A stretch of 64,000 nucleotides of DNA from Nitrospirillum viridazoti (GCF_007827975.1 NZ_VITT01000026.1); one strand, 5' to 3'. Shown: positions 10,680 through 19,109, counted from the first letter of the stretch. Made by a program: numbers and translations. The notes: a model not told the origin generated them from the sequence alone.

Positions 10680-11516
10680 ATGCTGAAAGCGCTGTCCCTG
10701 CTGGCGATGCTGGCGGCCCTGCCCGCGTCGGTCCCCGCGTCGGCCCCCGCATCGGCCCATGACTTCTGGGTGCAGCCGGAGGGCTTCCATCCCGCCCCCG
10801 GCGCCCTTCTGCCCCTGACCTTGCAGGTGGGGCACGGCCCCTACCGCCAACGCTCCCCCTTGCCCGTGCGCCGCATTGTCCGCTTCCAGGACGTGGCGCC
10901 GGATGGGACGGCGTCCGACCTGCGCGCCGCCCTGCACCCCGGCGAGGCCGATGAGGACGGCGCCGTCCGCCTCACCGCCCCCGGCACCCATGTCCTGGTA
11001 CTGGAGACGGACGATAGGGCGCAGAGTCACTTGCCCGCCCTGCGCTTCAACGACTACCTGACCGTGGAGGGGCTCACGCCCGCCCTCGAACTGCGCCGCG
11101 CCGGCCATCGCATGGACGCCGATGGGGCGGAGAATTACAGCCGTCGGGCCAAGGTGCTGGTGCGGGTGGGATCCGGCGGCAGCGGCGCGCCGGTGACTCG
11201 TCCCTTGGGCTTGACGCTGGAGATCGTGCCGGAGGTTGATCCCTACGCCCTGCCCCGGCCGGCCGACCTGCCGGTGCGGATTTATTATGAGGGCCGGCCC
11301 CTGGCGGGCGCCCTGGTCAAGCTGACGGACCTGGCCCATGACGCGGAGCCGCTGGAAACCCACCGCACCGACGGCGACGGCCGCGCCCGCTTCCCCCTGC
11401 CCGATGCCGGCGATTGGCTGCTGAACGTCATCTGGACCAAGCCGCAGCCGCCCACGGCGGAGACGGATTTCGAAACCGTCTTTTCCAGCCTCAGCTTCGG
11501 CTTTCCACGGCGCTGA
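10680..11516 (+). CDS. periplasmic DUF4198 (NikM-like) metal-transport-associated protein
   Basis: A 278-residue exported protein of the DUF4198 family (COG5266, described as periplasmic component of cobalt/nickel uptake). The signal peptide ends at ASAHDFW; the mature N-terminal AHDFWVQPE provides the His expected to bind metal. The beta-rich body includes the segment VRIYYEGRPLAGA, a carboxypeptidase-regulatory-like strand pattern, and an ending FSSLSFGF typical of the family. Two starts are possible: 10668, overlapping the previous stop, or 10680, which has GAGGTG 6 nt upstream; I chose the latter. It is the last gene before a strong terminator. Confidence 0.82.
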   Translation: MLKALSLLAMLAALPASVPASAPASAHDFWVQPEGFHPAPGALLPLTLQVGHGPYRQRSPLPVRRIVRFQDVAPDGTASDLRAALHPGEADEDGAVRLTAPGTHVLVLETDDRAQSHLPALRFNDYLTVEGLTPALELRRAGHRMDADGAENYSRRAKVLVRVGSGGSGAPVTRPLGLTLEIVPEVDPYALPRPADLPVRIYYEGRPLAGALVKLTDLAHDAEPLETHRTDGDGRARFPLPDAGDWLLNVIWTKPQPPTAETDFETVFSSLSFGFPRR

Positions 11517-11521
11517 GGCGT

Positions 11522-11557
11522 AAAAAAAGGGCGGAGCCGCGAGGCCCCGCCCTTTTT
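11522..11557. terminator. bidirectional Rho-independent terminator
   Basis: A run of A, a GGGCGG-A-GCC arm, the loop GCGA, the complementary GGC-C-CCGCCC arm and a run of T form a stem that works on both strands. It lies between the DUF4198 stop (11516) and the stop of the convergent 49-residue gene (11573), so it can end both transcripts. Confidence 0.9.
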
Positions 11558-11572
11558 GCCGCCGCCGCCGGT

Positions 11573-11722
11573 TCAGTCGCCGCCGCCAGCCGCGGCCTGG
11601 GCCTCGCGCAGCTTGTCGGCGCATTCCTGGCAGCAGGCTTCCACGGTGCGGCCGCCGATGGTCACGCTGATGGCGTTTTCATCCAGCGGGTAATCGCAGG
11701 CGGCGCAGGTCTTCTCGCTCAT
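11573..11722 (-). CDS. 49-aa TRASH-type metal-binding protein
   Basis: A short gene with a near-perfect ribosome site (GGAGGAG, 8 nt before ATG). The product has four cysteines in two clusters: CAAC at residues 6-9 and CCQEC at 30-34. C9-X20-C30-X3-C34 fits the TRASH pattern (C-X19-22-C-X3-C), a treble-clef-like motif of proteins that sense or traffic heavy metals. It has no signal peptide, so it should act in the cytoplasm. It is convergent with the DUF4331 operon and carries the same upstream 24-bp motif, which points to joint regulation. A metal chaperone or storage role is inference. Confidence 0.75.
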   Translation of the reverse strand: MSEKTCAACDYPLDENAISVTIGGRTVEACCQECADKLREAQAAAGGGD

Positions 11723-11795
11723 GGTGGTTCTCCTCCGGTCACTCAAGGCCGGCCGTTCCGGCCCAGGGGAAAGAGACCATTTCGCCCGCCCCCGC

Positions 11796-11819
11796 CGCTG
11801 TCGGAATCTTTAGCGACTT
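11796..11819 (-). promoter_or_regulatory. 24-bp conserved upstream motif, copy 2
   Basis: On the minus strand this reads the same as 8309-8332 apart from one base (A to T in the centre). It overlaps the last two bases of the AraC gene's TAA stop codon and precedes the 49-residue TRASH-type gene by 73 nt. I see no further copy in the window. Confidence 0.6.
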
Positions 11820-12648
11820 ACCGGGCCCGGATGGAGCGTTGGAATTCCGCCGGGGTGCGGCCATAGGCCTGGCGGAAGGCGGCGCTGAAATGGCTGTGGC
11901 TGGAGAAGCCCAAATCCATGCTGAGCGTGGTGATGTCGTCGTATTCGCCCAGCAGATCCAGCGCCCGGGCCAGACGCAGGCGCAATTGATACCGGTAGAG
12001 GGGCACCGCCTCCACCTGCTGGAACACCTGGGTGAGGTAGACGGGGGAGACGCCCACCTCGCCCGCGATCTCCGCCAGGGTCCAGCGGCGGGTGAGGTCG
12101 CCGCTCAGTGCCAACTTGGCCCGGTCCACCAGTTTCCGATGGCCGACGCTGGCCTGGGGCGCGTGCGACGTCCGCTCCCCCAGCGCCCGGCGGATCAGGG
12201 TCAGGGTCAGTGCCTCCGCTTCCAGCGTCTCGGCCGCACCCTGGGCCAGGCTGTGGCGCAGCAGGGCGGCCAGTACTTGGGCGCGCGGGTCGATGCGCAG
12301 ACGCTGATGGCGGAAGGCCAGATCGCCCTGCTCGCGCACATGCTCGCGCGGGGCCAGTTCCTGCAGCAACGCCTCGTCCACCGTGATGGACAGGCAGGCG
12401 TCGCCGCCCGTCACCGGATGGCTGACGCTGTATTCATCGCCCTTGTTGAAGAACAGCACCTGGTTGGCCTCGGCCACCGCCTCATCCCGGCCCAGGTGGC
12501 GGACGTAGATGCCGCGATAGGGAAAGACCAGGGTGGTGGCGCCGGCGCACTCCTCCACGCTGCGATGCCGGCAGGTGCCGGCGCAGACCACGTCGCGGAT
12601 GCGCGCCGTGTCCGTGTCCAGCAGCGCCTGTACCGTCAGTTCCGTCAT
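11818..12648 (-). CDS. AraC-family transcriptional regulator
   Basis: A 276-residue regulator. The N-terminal half looks like a cupin-type effector domain (VFPYRGIYVRHLGRDEAVAE, NQVLFFNKGDEYSVSHP). The C-terminal ~100 residues hold two helix-turn-helix motifs: WTLAEIAGEVGVSPVYLTQVF and DDITTLSMDLGFSSHSHFS with the FRQAYGRTPAEFQ tail. Its effector is unknown. It ends at the second copy of the 24-bp motif and sits between the metal-handling genes and a MATE exporter 58 nt upstream on the same strand, so it could regulate either group or be co-transcribed with the exporter. Confidence 0.88.
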   Translation of the reverse strand: MTELTVQALLDTDTARIRDVVCAGTCRHRSVEECAGATTLVFPYRGIYVRHLGRDEAVAEANQVLFFNKGDEYSVSHPVTGGDACLSITVDEALLQELAPREHVREQGDLAFRHQRLRIDPRAQVLAALLRHSLAQGAAETLEAEALTLTLIRRALGERTSHAPQASVGHRKLVDRAKLALSGDLTRRWTLAEIAGEVGVSPVYLTQVFQQVEAVPLYRYQLRLRLARALDLLGEYDDITTLSMDLGFSSHSHFSAAFRQAYGRTPAEFQRSIRAR

Positions 12649-12706
12649 CGCCCCCGGCCTGTGCCTCTGGGCCCGTTTCCCGATAGGCCACGATAGCAGA
12701 TGCGGC

Positions 12707-14155
12707 TCAGCGCCGCGACAGCAGGTGGAACCGGACCATCAGCACCGTGACCGCCACGATGCTGGCCACCAGGATGCCCTCGAAGATGCCCATGATGCCA
12801 TGCCCCAGGTGGAAGGCCGCATAAGCCGCCGTGGGGATCATGACGCCGTAATAGCTGAAGAAATGCAGGGCGGTGGGGATCCAGCTGTCGCCCTGGCCGC
12901 GCAGCGCGCTGGCCATGACCGTCTGGCCGCCGTCGGCCACCACGATCCAGGCCATGAAGGCGATGGCCGGCACCAGCACACGGATGAGGTCGGGATCGCT
13001 GGCGTAAAGGGTGGCGATGCCCGCCGGCACCGACGACAGCACCACGCCGACGACGACCATGATCAGGGCCGTGAGGGCCAGGCCCGTCCACCCGGCCAGC
13101 GTGGCCTCTCGCCGGTTGCCGGCGCCATGCGCCTGCCCCACCTGCACCGCGGTGGCCGAGGCCAGGCCCAAGGCCGCCATGAAGATAAGGGCCAGCAGGT
13201 TCAGTCCCACGGCATAGGCCCCCAGGCCCAAGGCGCCCAGCCAGCCGGCGAAGATGCCCATGGTGCCGAAGGCGGTGGATTCCGCACCCTGGCTGAGGCC
13301 CGCGGCATATCCCAGGTGGCGGTGCGGCCGCCCCTCCCGCCATTCGAGAAAGGACCCGCGCACGCCGTAATGGGCATGGTCGCGCATGGTCCAGACATAC
13401 AGGATCAGGCCCAGCGCCGTGAGCCAGCGTATGGTGGTGGTGGCGATGGCCGACCCCACGGCGCCCAGGGCCGGCATGCCGAAATGGCCGAATACCAAGG
13501 TGTAGTCCAGGGTGAAGTTCAGCAGGTTGGCCACGATCATCGAGACCATGGCGGGAAACGGCCGCTTGATCCCCTCCAGGAAGAAGGAGGTGCTGATCTG
13601 CAGGACCGCCGCCGGCATGCCCAGGCCCAGGATGGCGATGACGGGCGCCGCCCCATGGGCGAGCCCAGGCTCTTGCCCCGTGAGCAGGAAAAAGGCCTCG
13701 CCGAACTGGCAGCCAAGGGCGACAACGCCGCCGATCAGCAGGGCGTAGGGCAGCGAGCGGCGCCAGACCGCGCCGGCGTCGCGCGGACGTCCCGCACCCG
13801 CCGCCTGGGCCACGAGGATGATGGTGCCCATCATCAGGCCGACCACAGTGGCGAAAGCCGTGCCCACCGGCGTGCCGCCCAGGCTGAAGTAAGCCAGTTC
13901 CTCCGCGCTGTAGCGGCCGACCATGGCGGTGTCGACCGTCTGCATGAACAACTGGCCGATGCGGGTCAGCATCAGGGGCGTGGCCAGCAGCACCAGGTCG
14001 CGGGCATGGACCAGGATGCGGGGCAACAGGCGCTCATCAGGGGCCTGGGGCGGCAGGCCGGGACAGGCCTTCTCCACCGCCGCCTCATCCAGGGGCGGCA
14101 AGGGCGTCACCGCCGCCGACAGTTCCGGCGGCACGGGGATCTCGGACTGGGCCAT
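12707..14155 (-). CDS. MATE-family efflux transporter
   Basis: A 482-residue inner-membrane antiporter of the MATE (NorM-like) family, which exports cationic drugs or metabolites using Na+ or H+. After a cytoplasmic N-terminal extension of about 45 residues there are twelve membrane segments in two homologous halves. Family motifs include ATPLMLTRIGQLFMQTVDTAMVGR at the first helix and GQAHGAGNRREA in the second half. It is followed 58 nt later by the AraC gene on the same strand. About 140 nt upstream separate it from the ShlB-like gene and show nothing notable. Confidence 0.9.
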   Translation of the reverse strand: MAQSEIPVPPELSAAVTPLPPLDEAAVEKACPGLPPQAPDERLLPRILVHARDLVLLATPLMLTRIGQLFMQTVDTAMVGRYSAEELAYFSLGGTPVGTAFATVVGLMMGTIILVAQAAGAGRPRDAGAVWRRSLPYALLIGGVVALGCQFGEAFFLLTGQEPGLAHGAAPVIAILGLGMPAAVLQISTSFFLEGIKRPFPAMVSMIVANLLNFTLDYTLVFGHFGMPALGAVGSAIATTTIRWLTALGLILYVWTMRDHAHYGVRGSFLEWREGRPHRHLGYAAGLSQGAESTAFGTMGIFAGWLGALGLGAYAVGLNLLALIFMAALGLASATAVQVGQAHGAGNRREATLAGWTGLALTALIMVVVGVVLSSVPAGIATLYASDPDLIRVLVPAIAFMAWIVVADGGQTVMASALRGQGDSWIPTALHFFSYYGVMIPTAAYAAFHLGHGIMGIFEGILVASIVAVTVLMVRFHLLSRR

Positions 14156-14295
14156 GACGGACGTGCTCTGGTGGCTTTATCATCGCCCGACGGCCGTCCG
14201 GGCGTCCCCCTTGCCTACCGCGCCGGGCGCGCCGCCGCAACCCACGAGCGGCGCACGGCTGCCGGGCGTTCGCCAGACGATGCCCTGGCGGCCTG

Positions 14296-16008
14296 TCAGA
14301 AGCTGCCCGTCACCCGCACCCAGGCGCGGGTGTGGCGGCGCAAACCATCGCTATCAGTGCCAGCAATGCGGCCAGGGTTGTCGCCCACGACATGGGCCAG
14401 GGTGGCGTCGAACACCAGGGCGTCCACTGGCCGCCAGGAGACGGCGACGCCGATGCCCTGCAGCCCATAGTCGTTGGGCAGGTCGGTACCCCGGTTCCAG
14501 CCGGCCCAGGGGCTGACGAACTGCCGGATCCACCCGCCATCCCAGAAGGCCGCCAGGCGCAGGCTGTCCACCGGGCGCCAGCGCAGTTCCAGCGTGCCCA
14601 AGGCCCCCTCCGCCCCCTGCCCTTCGTTCACGGGATAGGCGCGGATGGCGTCGGGGCCGCCCAGGGCCAGCCGTTCGGAGCTGTCGAGGTTGCCGCTGGC
14701 CCACTGGCCGGCCAGCCGCGCCACCAACTCCACCCCCTCACCCAAGGGTTGGGTGTGGCTGAGCGTCAGGGCCAGCTTGGCGTAACCGCCCTGGGTGCGG
14801 GCGGAGGCATCGTCCACCGCCTGGTTCTCCGGCACGCCACCCAGGTCGACGTTGCCGGCGGTCAGGGTGCCATCCACCTGGTCGACGCCATCCCAGCCGT
14901 CGCGCGCCACCCCGCTCACGCCCAGGGTGGCGGCATCGATGACGGCGATGCCGGTGACGATGTCCGCCGTGCGGTTGACCAAACGGCGATGCTCATAGAC
15001 CAGGCGGCCGTCCAGGGCCGTATCCTCCGTCCGCCACAGCGGCAGGGTGGCCAGGGCCCCGCCGGTGGCGCCCCACCCGTCAGGTGTGCCGGCGTTGAAG
15101 TCGTGGGCGACGCGATAGTCGAAGGCGCTGCCATTGACGCCCAGGCGCAGGCCCGAGTAGCCCACGGGCAGGGTGGCGGCCAAGCGACCATAGGTGCTGC
15201 CCAGGCTGCGCACGCCGGTCAGGACGGTCTGGTCGCCAATCCCGGCCAGGTCATTGGCCGACAGCACGGCGATGCCGCGCCAGCCACCGCTGGCCCGCTG
15301 CGCCTGGTTGTCCACCAGGGCGACGCCGCTGAACAGCGGCCCCTCGGTCAGCTTCAGGCGGATGTCGGTCTGGTCGGCGGCCTGCCCCGCCTCCGCCGTC
15401 GCCGTGGCCGTAATGCCCGGCAGCGCGTCCAGCGCCGCGACACCCCCTTCCAGCGCGTCCAGGCGCAGGGCCTCACCCATGGCTTGGCGGTCCAGCAGGT
15501 AGCCGGCGGCGGTGTCGGCGTCCAGGCGCGTGTCGCTGCTGGGATCGACCACCACCCGGCCCAGCCGGCTTTCCTGCACGGCGATGGTGACGACACCCTC
15601 GCGTATTTCCTGCCGGGGCAGGTAGGCGCGCACCAGATAGCCGTGCTGGCGGTAATAGGTGCTGACGGCGCTCGCCGCCGACTGCAACTCCCCCAGAGTC
15701 AGGTCGCGGCCCCGGAAAGGCGCCAGCACCGCCTGCAATTCCGCCTCCGGAAACAGCGTGGCCGTGATGTGGAAGGCGGTGACGTGGACGGTGGGCCCTT
15801 GGGCTGGGCGCTCCGAGGGCGGCGCCTCCGGCACCACCGGGCGCAGGGGCGCGGGCGGCGCGGTCAGCCGCGGGGTGGCGCGTTCGGTGTCGCGCAGGAT
15901 GCTGCCGGCATCCGGTGTCTGCGGCGTTTGCTGGGCCCAAGCCCGGCCAGGAACCAGGGCAAGGACGGCAAGCGTCGCGGCGGACCACGCTGGAAACGAT
16001 CGACGCAT
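14296..16008 (-). CDS. ShlB/FhaC-family two-partner-secretion transporter (TpsB)
   Basis: A 570-residue outer-membrane protein of the TpsB branch of the Omp85 superfamily, which secretes a large TpsA partner. A signal peptide ends at AWAQQ. A proline-rich linker leads to two POTRA domains (VHVTAFHITATLFPEAELQAVL near residue 75; ESRLGRVVVD near 145), then a 16-strand barrel with the motif LGGPDAIRAYP and a C-terminal Phe as the barrel-assembly signal. No TpsA-like exoprotein lies within this window, so its cargo is unknown. Spacing of 112 nt from nadE suggests an independent promoter. Confidence 0.85.
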   Translation of the reverse strand: MRRSFPAWSAATLAVLALVPGRAWAQQTPQTPDAGSILRDTERATPRLTAPPAPLRPVVPEAPPSERPAQGPTVHVTAFHITATLFPEAELQAVLAPFRGRDLTLGELQSAASAVSTYYRQHGYLVRAYLPRQEIREGVVTIAVQESRLGRVVVDPSSDTRLDADTAAGYLLDRQAMGEALRLDALEGGVAALDALPGITATATAEAGQAADQTDIRLKLTEGPLFSGVALVDNQAQRASGGWRGIAVLSANDLAGIGDQTVLTGVRSLGSTYGRLAATLPVGYSGLRLGVNGSAFDYRVAHDFNAGTPDGWGATGGALATLPLWRTEDTALDGRLVYEHRRLVNRTADIVTGIAVIDAATLGVSGVARDGWDGVDQVDGTLTAGNVDLGGVPENQAVDDASARTQGGYAKLALTLSHTQPLGEGVELVARLAGQWASGNLDSSERLALGGPDAIRAYPVNEGQGAEGALGTLELRWRPVDSLRLAAFWDGGWIRQFVSPWAGWNRGTDLPNDYGLQGIGVAVSWRPVDALVFDATLAHVVGDNPGRIAGTDSDGLRRHTRAWVRVTGSF

Positions 16009-16120
16009 TCGAGACCAGCCTGCAGGCCTGTTTCCGCACCAACAGGTTGCATCCTACTGCGGTAGCGGACCGGCCGCACCGGCGCGATGTCCCCGCTACA
16101 GAAAGGTCACGGGCGCGCGA

Positions 16121-17881
16121 TCAGCCCGTGAAGCGCGCCGTCAGGGGGAAACGCCGGTCCTTGGTGGTGGGGGACTTGCGGTGCACCTTGGGGCCGGGTG
16201 GCGACTGGAAGCGCTTGAACTCCGCCCGGCGGACGCGGCGGCGGATGTCCTGCACGAATTCCAGCGGCTCCCCCAGCTTTTCCGCGATCTCCGCGTCGGT
16301 CTGGCGCTCCTTGGCGTCTTCCATCTCCCACAACACCGCGTCCAGGCGGGGATAGGGGGGCAGGCTGTCGGTGTCACGCTGGTTGTGCTTCAGCTCGGCG
16401 CTGGGCTCCACATCGATGACGGCGCGCAGGGCGGCCTGGGCCTTGGCATCATAGGCTTCCAGCGGCTTGCCGAAGGCCCCTTCCCAGATGCTGGCGAACA
16501 GCGGGTCCGGGTTTTGCGCCTGGGCCAGGCGCATCTCCAGGATGGGGAAGACATCGATGGCCTTGTACAGGTCCTTCAGCGGGTTGAAGGCGCCGCGCAT
16601 GTCACCGTAGAGCGTGCCGTATCCCATCAGGATTTCGCTCTTGTTGCTGGTGCCCAGGATGGCGCGGCGGCCATGGTCGTTGGAGATGGCGGACAGGGTG
16701 TTGCCCCGGATCTGCGCCTGCAGGTTCTCATCCGCCAGGCTGCCCATGTCGCGGCCGAAGGCGTTGCGGAACTTGGCCAGCCCGGCCTCATATTCCACGG
16801 TGATGGGCAGGCTGATGGCGCTGAAGCCCGCGCCCACGCCGGCCGCGAATTCCGCCGCCCGGGTGTTGGAACCGGAACTGGTGTAGGGCGACGGCATCAT
16901 GACGGCGTTGACCTTGGCCGGGCCGAACACGTCGGCCGCCAGGGCCGCCACCAGGGTGGAATCGGCGCCGCCGGACAGGCCGAAGACCACATCCTGGAAA
17001 CCGTTCTTCTCGATGTAATCGCGCAGGCCCAGGCCCACGATCAGATAGCGCTCCTGCGGGTCGGTCAACTGGACGGGCGCCTGTGTCTCGGTCAGGCGGA
17101 AGCCCTGGCCCTCGTCCGCCAGGGTCACGGTGGCGCTCCCTTCCCCGCCGATCGCCATCTCATGGATGGCGCCAGCCGGATCCATGATGGCGGAACAGCC
17201 TTCCCACACCAGCTCGTCATTGCCGCCCACCTGGTTGACGTAGACCAGAGGCAGGCCCGTCTCCTGGATGCGCTGGGCGAACAGGCGGCGGCGGAAATTA
17301 CCCTTGGCGATGGCGTAGGGGCTGGCGTTGAGGGAGACGATGACCTCCGCGCCCATCTGCCTCAGGTCATGGGTGACGTCGTCGAACCAGATATCCTCGC
17401 AAATGCAGAAGCCCAGGGTGACGGGGCCGCCGGCGGCCTGGAACCGCAGCACGCCCATTTCGGCATCGGCGCCCGTCTGTTCCCCCCGCGCCTCGAACCA
17501 GCGCACGTCGTCGAAGACGTCATAGTTGGGCAGGTGGGTCTTGAACTGGCTCAGCACCGCGCGGCCCCGCTCGAACACCACCAGGCCATTGCCCATCTTG
17601 CGCCCCTGCACCTTGCCGCGCAGGGGCGTGCCCACGGCGATGGTGGTGCCGGCCTCTTCCGACAACAGGCGGTATTGCTCCGTCCAGTGGACGATGGCCT
17701 GCTGGTAGTCGGCCTCCAGCAGGTAGTCGCCGGCGGCATAGTTGGCGACAGCGCACTCCGGCAGGACATGCAGGTCGGCCTGCCGCTGCGCCAGGATGCT
17801 GGCTTTGGTCCGCTCGAAATTCCCCCGGAAATCGCCCGTGGTGTAGTTCATCTGGTGCAGGGCGACCTTCAGCGTGCGCAT
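16121..17881 (-). CDS. nadE: glutamine-dependent NAD+ synthetase
   Basis: A 586-residue cytoplasmic enzyme making NAD+ from nicotinate adenine dinucleotide, ATP and glutamine. The N-terminal nitrilase-type amidase has the Glu-Lys-Cys triad: E42 (LPEC), Lys in FKTHLPNY and Cys in FCICEDIW. The C-terminal synthetase has the ATP pyrophosphatase loop FGLSGGADSTLVAALA and the motif SNKSEILMGYGTLYGD. The last ~70 residues (DAEIAEKLGE, DIRRRVRRAEFKR, SPPGPKV) are typical of the long two-domain form. The start at 17881 (MRTLKVALHQMNY) matches the family opening. It is probably essential, and it sits within an otherwise accessory stretch. Confidence 0.95.
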   Translation of the reverse strand: MRTLKVALHQMNYTTGDFRGNFERTKASILAQRQADLHVLPECAVANYAAGDYLLEADYQQAIVHWTEQYRLLSEEAGTTIAVGTPLRGKVQGRKMGNGLVVFERGRAVLSQFKTHLPNYDVFDDVRWFEARGEQTGADAEMGVLRFQAAGGPVTLGFCICEDIWFDDVTHDLRQMGAEVIVSLNASPYAIAKGNFRRRLFAQRIQETGLPLVYVNQVGGNDELVWEGCSAIMDPAGAIHEMAIGGEGSATVTLADEGQGFRLTETQAPVQLTDPQERYLIVGLGLRDYIEKNGFQDVVFGLSGGADSTLVAALAADVFGPAKVNAVMMPSPYTSSGSNTRAAEFAAGVGAGFSAISLPITVEYEAGLAKFRNAFGRDMGSLADENLQAQIRGNTLSAISNDHGRRAILGTSNKSEILMGYGTLYGDMRGAFNPLKDLYKAIDVFPILEMRLAQAQNPDPLFASIWEGAFGKPLEAYDAKAQAALRAVIDVEPSAELKHNQRDTDSLPPYPRLDAVLWEMEDAKERQTDAEIAEKLGEPLEFVQDIRRRVRRAEFKRFQSPPGPKVHRKSPTTKDRRFPLTARFTG

Positions 17882-18126
17882 GGTCTCAATCTCGCTATGC
17901 CGGGCGCCGACGCTACAAGGCCAGCGCCGCCGTTAACCTGTTGGCGGCCAGCCTACCATTCCCGGGCCGGTCGGCGGCAATCCCCCGAAAGCGAAGATGG
18001 CCCATGTCCAATCCCAAGCTGGCACCGAAGCGACCGGCGGAACGAATGTCCGCTCCCGAGCCTTAAGAAGGTGCCGGGCAACCCGGCCGTAGCGGATGAA
18101 CCGCACGACGAACGCCGGAGGAGAGC

Positions 18127-18477
18127 ATGCCCCAGCATCACCACGACCACGCCCGCCAACAGGCCGCGCAACCGGACGAGCGCGGCGCGGCGGACAAAAA
18201 GCACGATGTGCGCGAGGCCAGCGACACGCAGCGCCTGAAGGATGAGTGGGCCATGACCGGCCACGCCGCGACCAAGAAGTCGCGTGGGATGGAGGGGCCG
18301 ATTGCCGGCCATGACGCCCCGCCCAAGACCGGCGGCACCGGGGGCGCCAGCGGGTCCAAGGGGGATTGGGACGCAGCCGGCAGCGGCCAGCGGGGACCGC
18401 AGGGTGATCGCTCCGAAAGCACCGCCGGCACGGCGACGACAAGCAACAGCAGCCGGGGGCGGGGCCGCACGTCCTGA
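18127..18477 (+). CDS. low-complexity hydrophilic protein of unknown function
   Basis: I do not recognise this 116-residue protein. It has an excellent ribosome site (GGAGGAG, 6 nt before ATG), which supports it being real. The sequence is strongly hydrophilic: a His-rich start (MPQHHHDHARQQ), charged residues in the middle (ADKKHDVREASDTQRLKDEW), and a Gly/Ser/Thr-rich tail ending SRGRGRTS. There is no hydrophobic core and it is probably intrinsically disordered, reminiscent of small stress-induced proteins. It is convergent with ssb. The ~245 nt upstream (17882-18126) contain no other gene. Confidence 0.6.
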   Translation: MPQHHHDHARQQAAQPDERGAADKKHDVREASDTQRLKDEWAMTGHAATKKSRGMEGPIAGHDAPPKTGGTGGASGSKGDWDAAGSGQRGPQGDRSESTAGTATTSNSSRGRGRTS

Positions 18478-18496
18478 TGCCGTAGTGCCCCGGCGA

Positions 18497-18520
18497 AAGG
18501 GCCACGTCACCGCGGCCCTT
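18497..18520. terminator. hairpin between convergent genes
   Basis: AAGGGCC and GGCCCTT form a 7-bp stem with a 10-nt loop between the low-complexity gene and ssb. T-runs are short on both sides, so termination would be weak. Confidence 0.4.
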
Positions 18521-18539
18521 GGCTCTTATCGTCTGAATG

Positions 18540-19109
18540 TCAGAACGGGATTTCGTCGTCCAGGTCGTCGGCCGGCTTGCCGCCGCCACCGCCGAAGCCG
18601 CCGCGCGAGCCGCCACCGGAGGAGGAACCGCCCCCACCGTAGCCACCGCCACCGGAGGACCCGCCGCCGTAGCCACCACCCCCGCCGCCACCGCCGTAGC
18701 TGGAGCCGCCGCCACCGAAGTCGCCACCCGACTCGTAGCCACCGCCACCACCGCCGTCACGGCCCTCAAGCATGGTCAGCTCCCCCCGGAAGGGACGCAG
18801 CACCACCTCGGTCGTGTACTTCTCCTGGCCGGACTGGTCGGTCCATTTGCGAGTTTCCAGCTGGCCCTCGATGTAGACCTTGGAGCCCTTCTTCAGGAAG
18901 CGCTCGGCCACGCCGATCAGCGCCTCATTGAAGATCACCACCTGGTGCCACTGGGTGCGTTCCTGCCGCTCCCCACTGTTGCGGTCCTTCCACGTTTCAG
19001 AGGTGGCGATGCGCAGGTTGCACACCTTGCCACCATTCTGCATGGACCTGACCTCAGGCTCCTTGCCCAGGTTGCCGATGAGGATGACTTTGTTGACGCT
19101 GCCAGCCAT
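18540..19109 (-). CDS. ssb: single-stranded DNA-binding protein
   Basis: A 189-residue SSB that coats single-stranded DNA in replication, repair and recombination. The OB fold covers residues 1-110 (MAGSVNKVILIGNLGKEPEVR, then YIEGQLETRKW). A very glycine-rich, serine-spaced linker of about 65 residues follows, and the acidic tip DDEIPF docks partner proteins such as PolIII chi, whose gene holC is also in this window. Divergent from uvrA, a common alphaproteobacterial arrangement. A 6-bp stem with a T5 loop (GGGGCG/CGCCCC, 19135-19151) sits in its leader. Confidence 0.97.
   Translation of the reverse strand: MAGSVNKVILIGNLGKEPEVRSMQNGGKVCNLRIATSETWKDRNSGERQERTQWHQVVIFNEALIGVAERFLKKGSKVYIEGQLETRKWTDQSGQEKYTTEVVLRPFRGELTMLEGRDGGGGGGYESGGDFGGGGSSYGGGGGGGGYGGGSSGGGGYGGGGSSSGGGSRGGFGGGGGKPADDLDDEIPF

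Noticed and set aside
8309..11819. The inverted 24-bp repeats as terminal repeats of a transposon
   Set aside because: No transposase lies between them, the second copy overlaps a stop codon, no target-site duplication is seen, and both copies sit at promoter distance from a gene.
18540..18770. The glycine-codon repeat region of ssb as a tandem repeat locus or separate gene on the other strand
   Set aside because: It encodes the flexible linker of SSB; the repetition follows from Gly/Ser codons and the frame continues to the DDEIPF tip.
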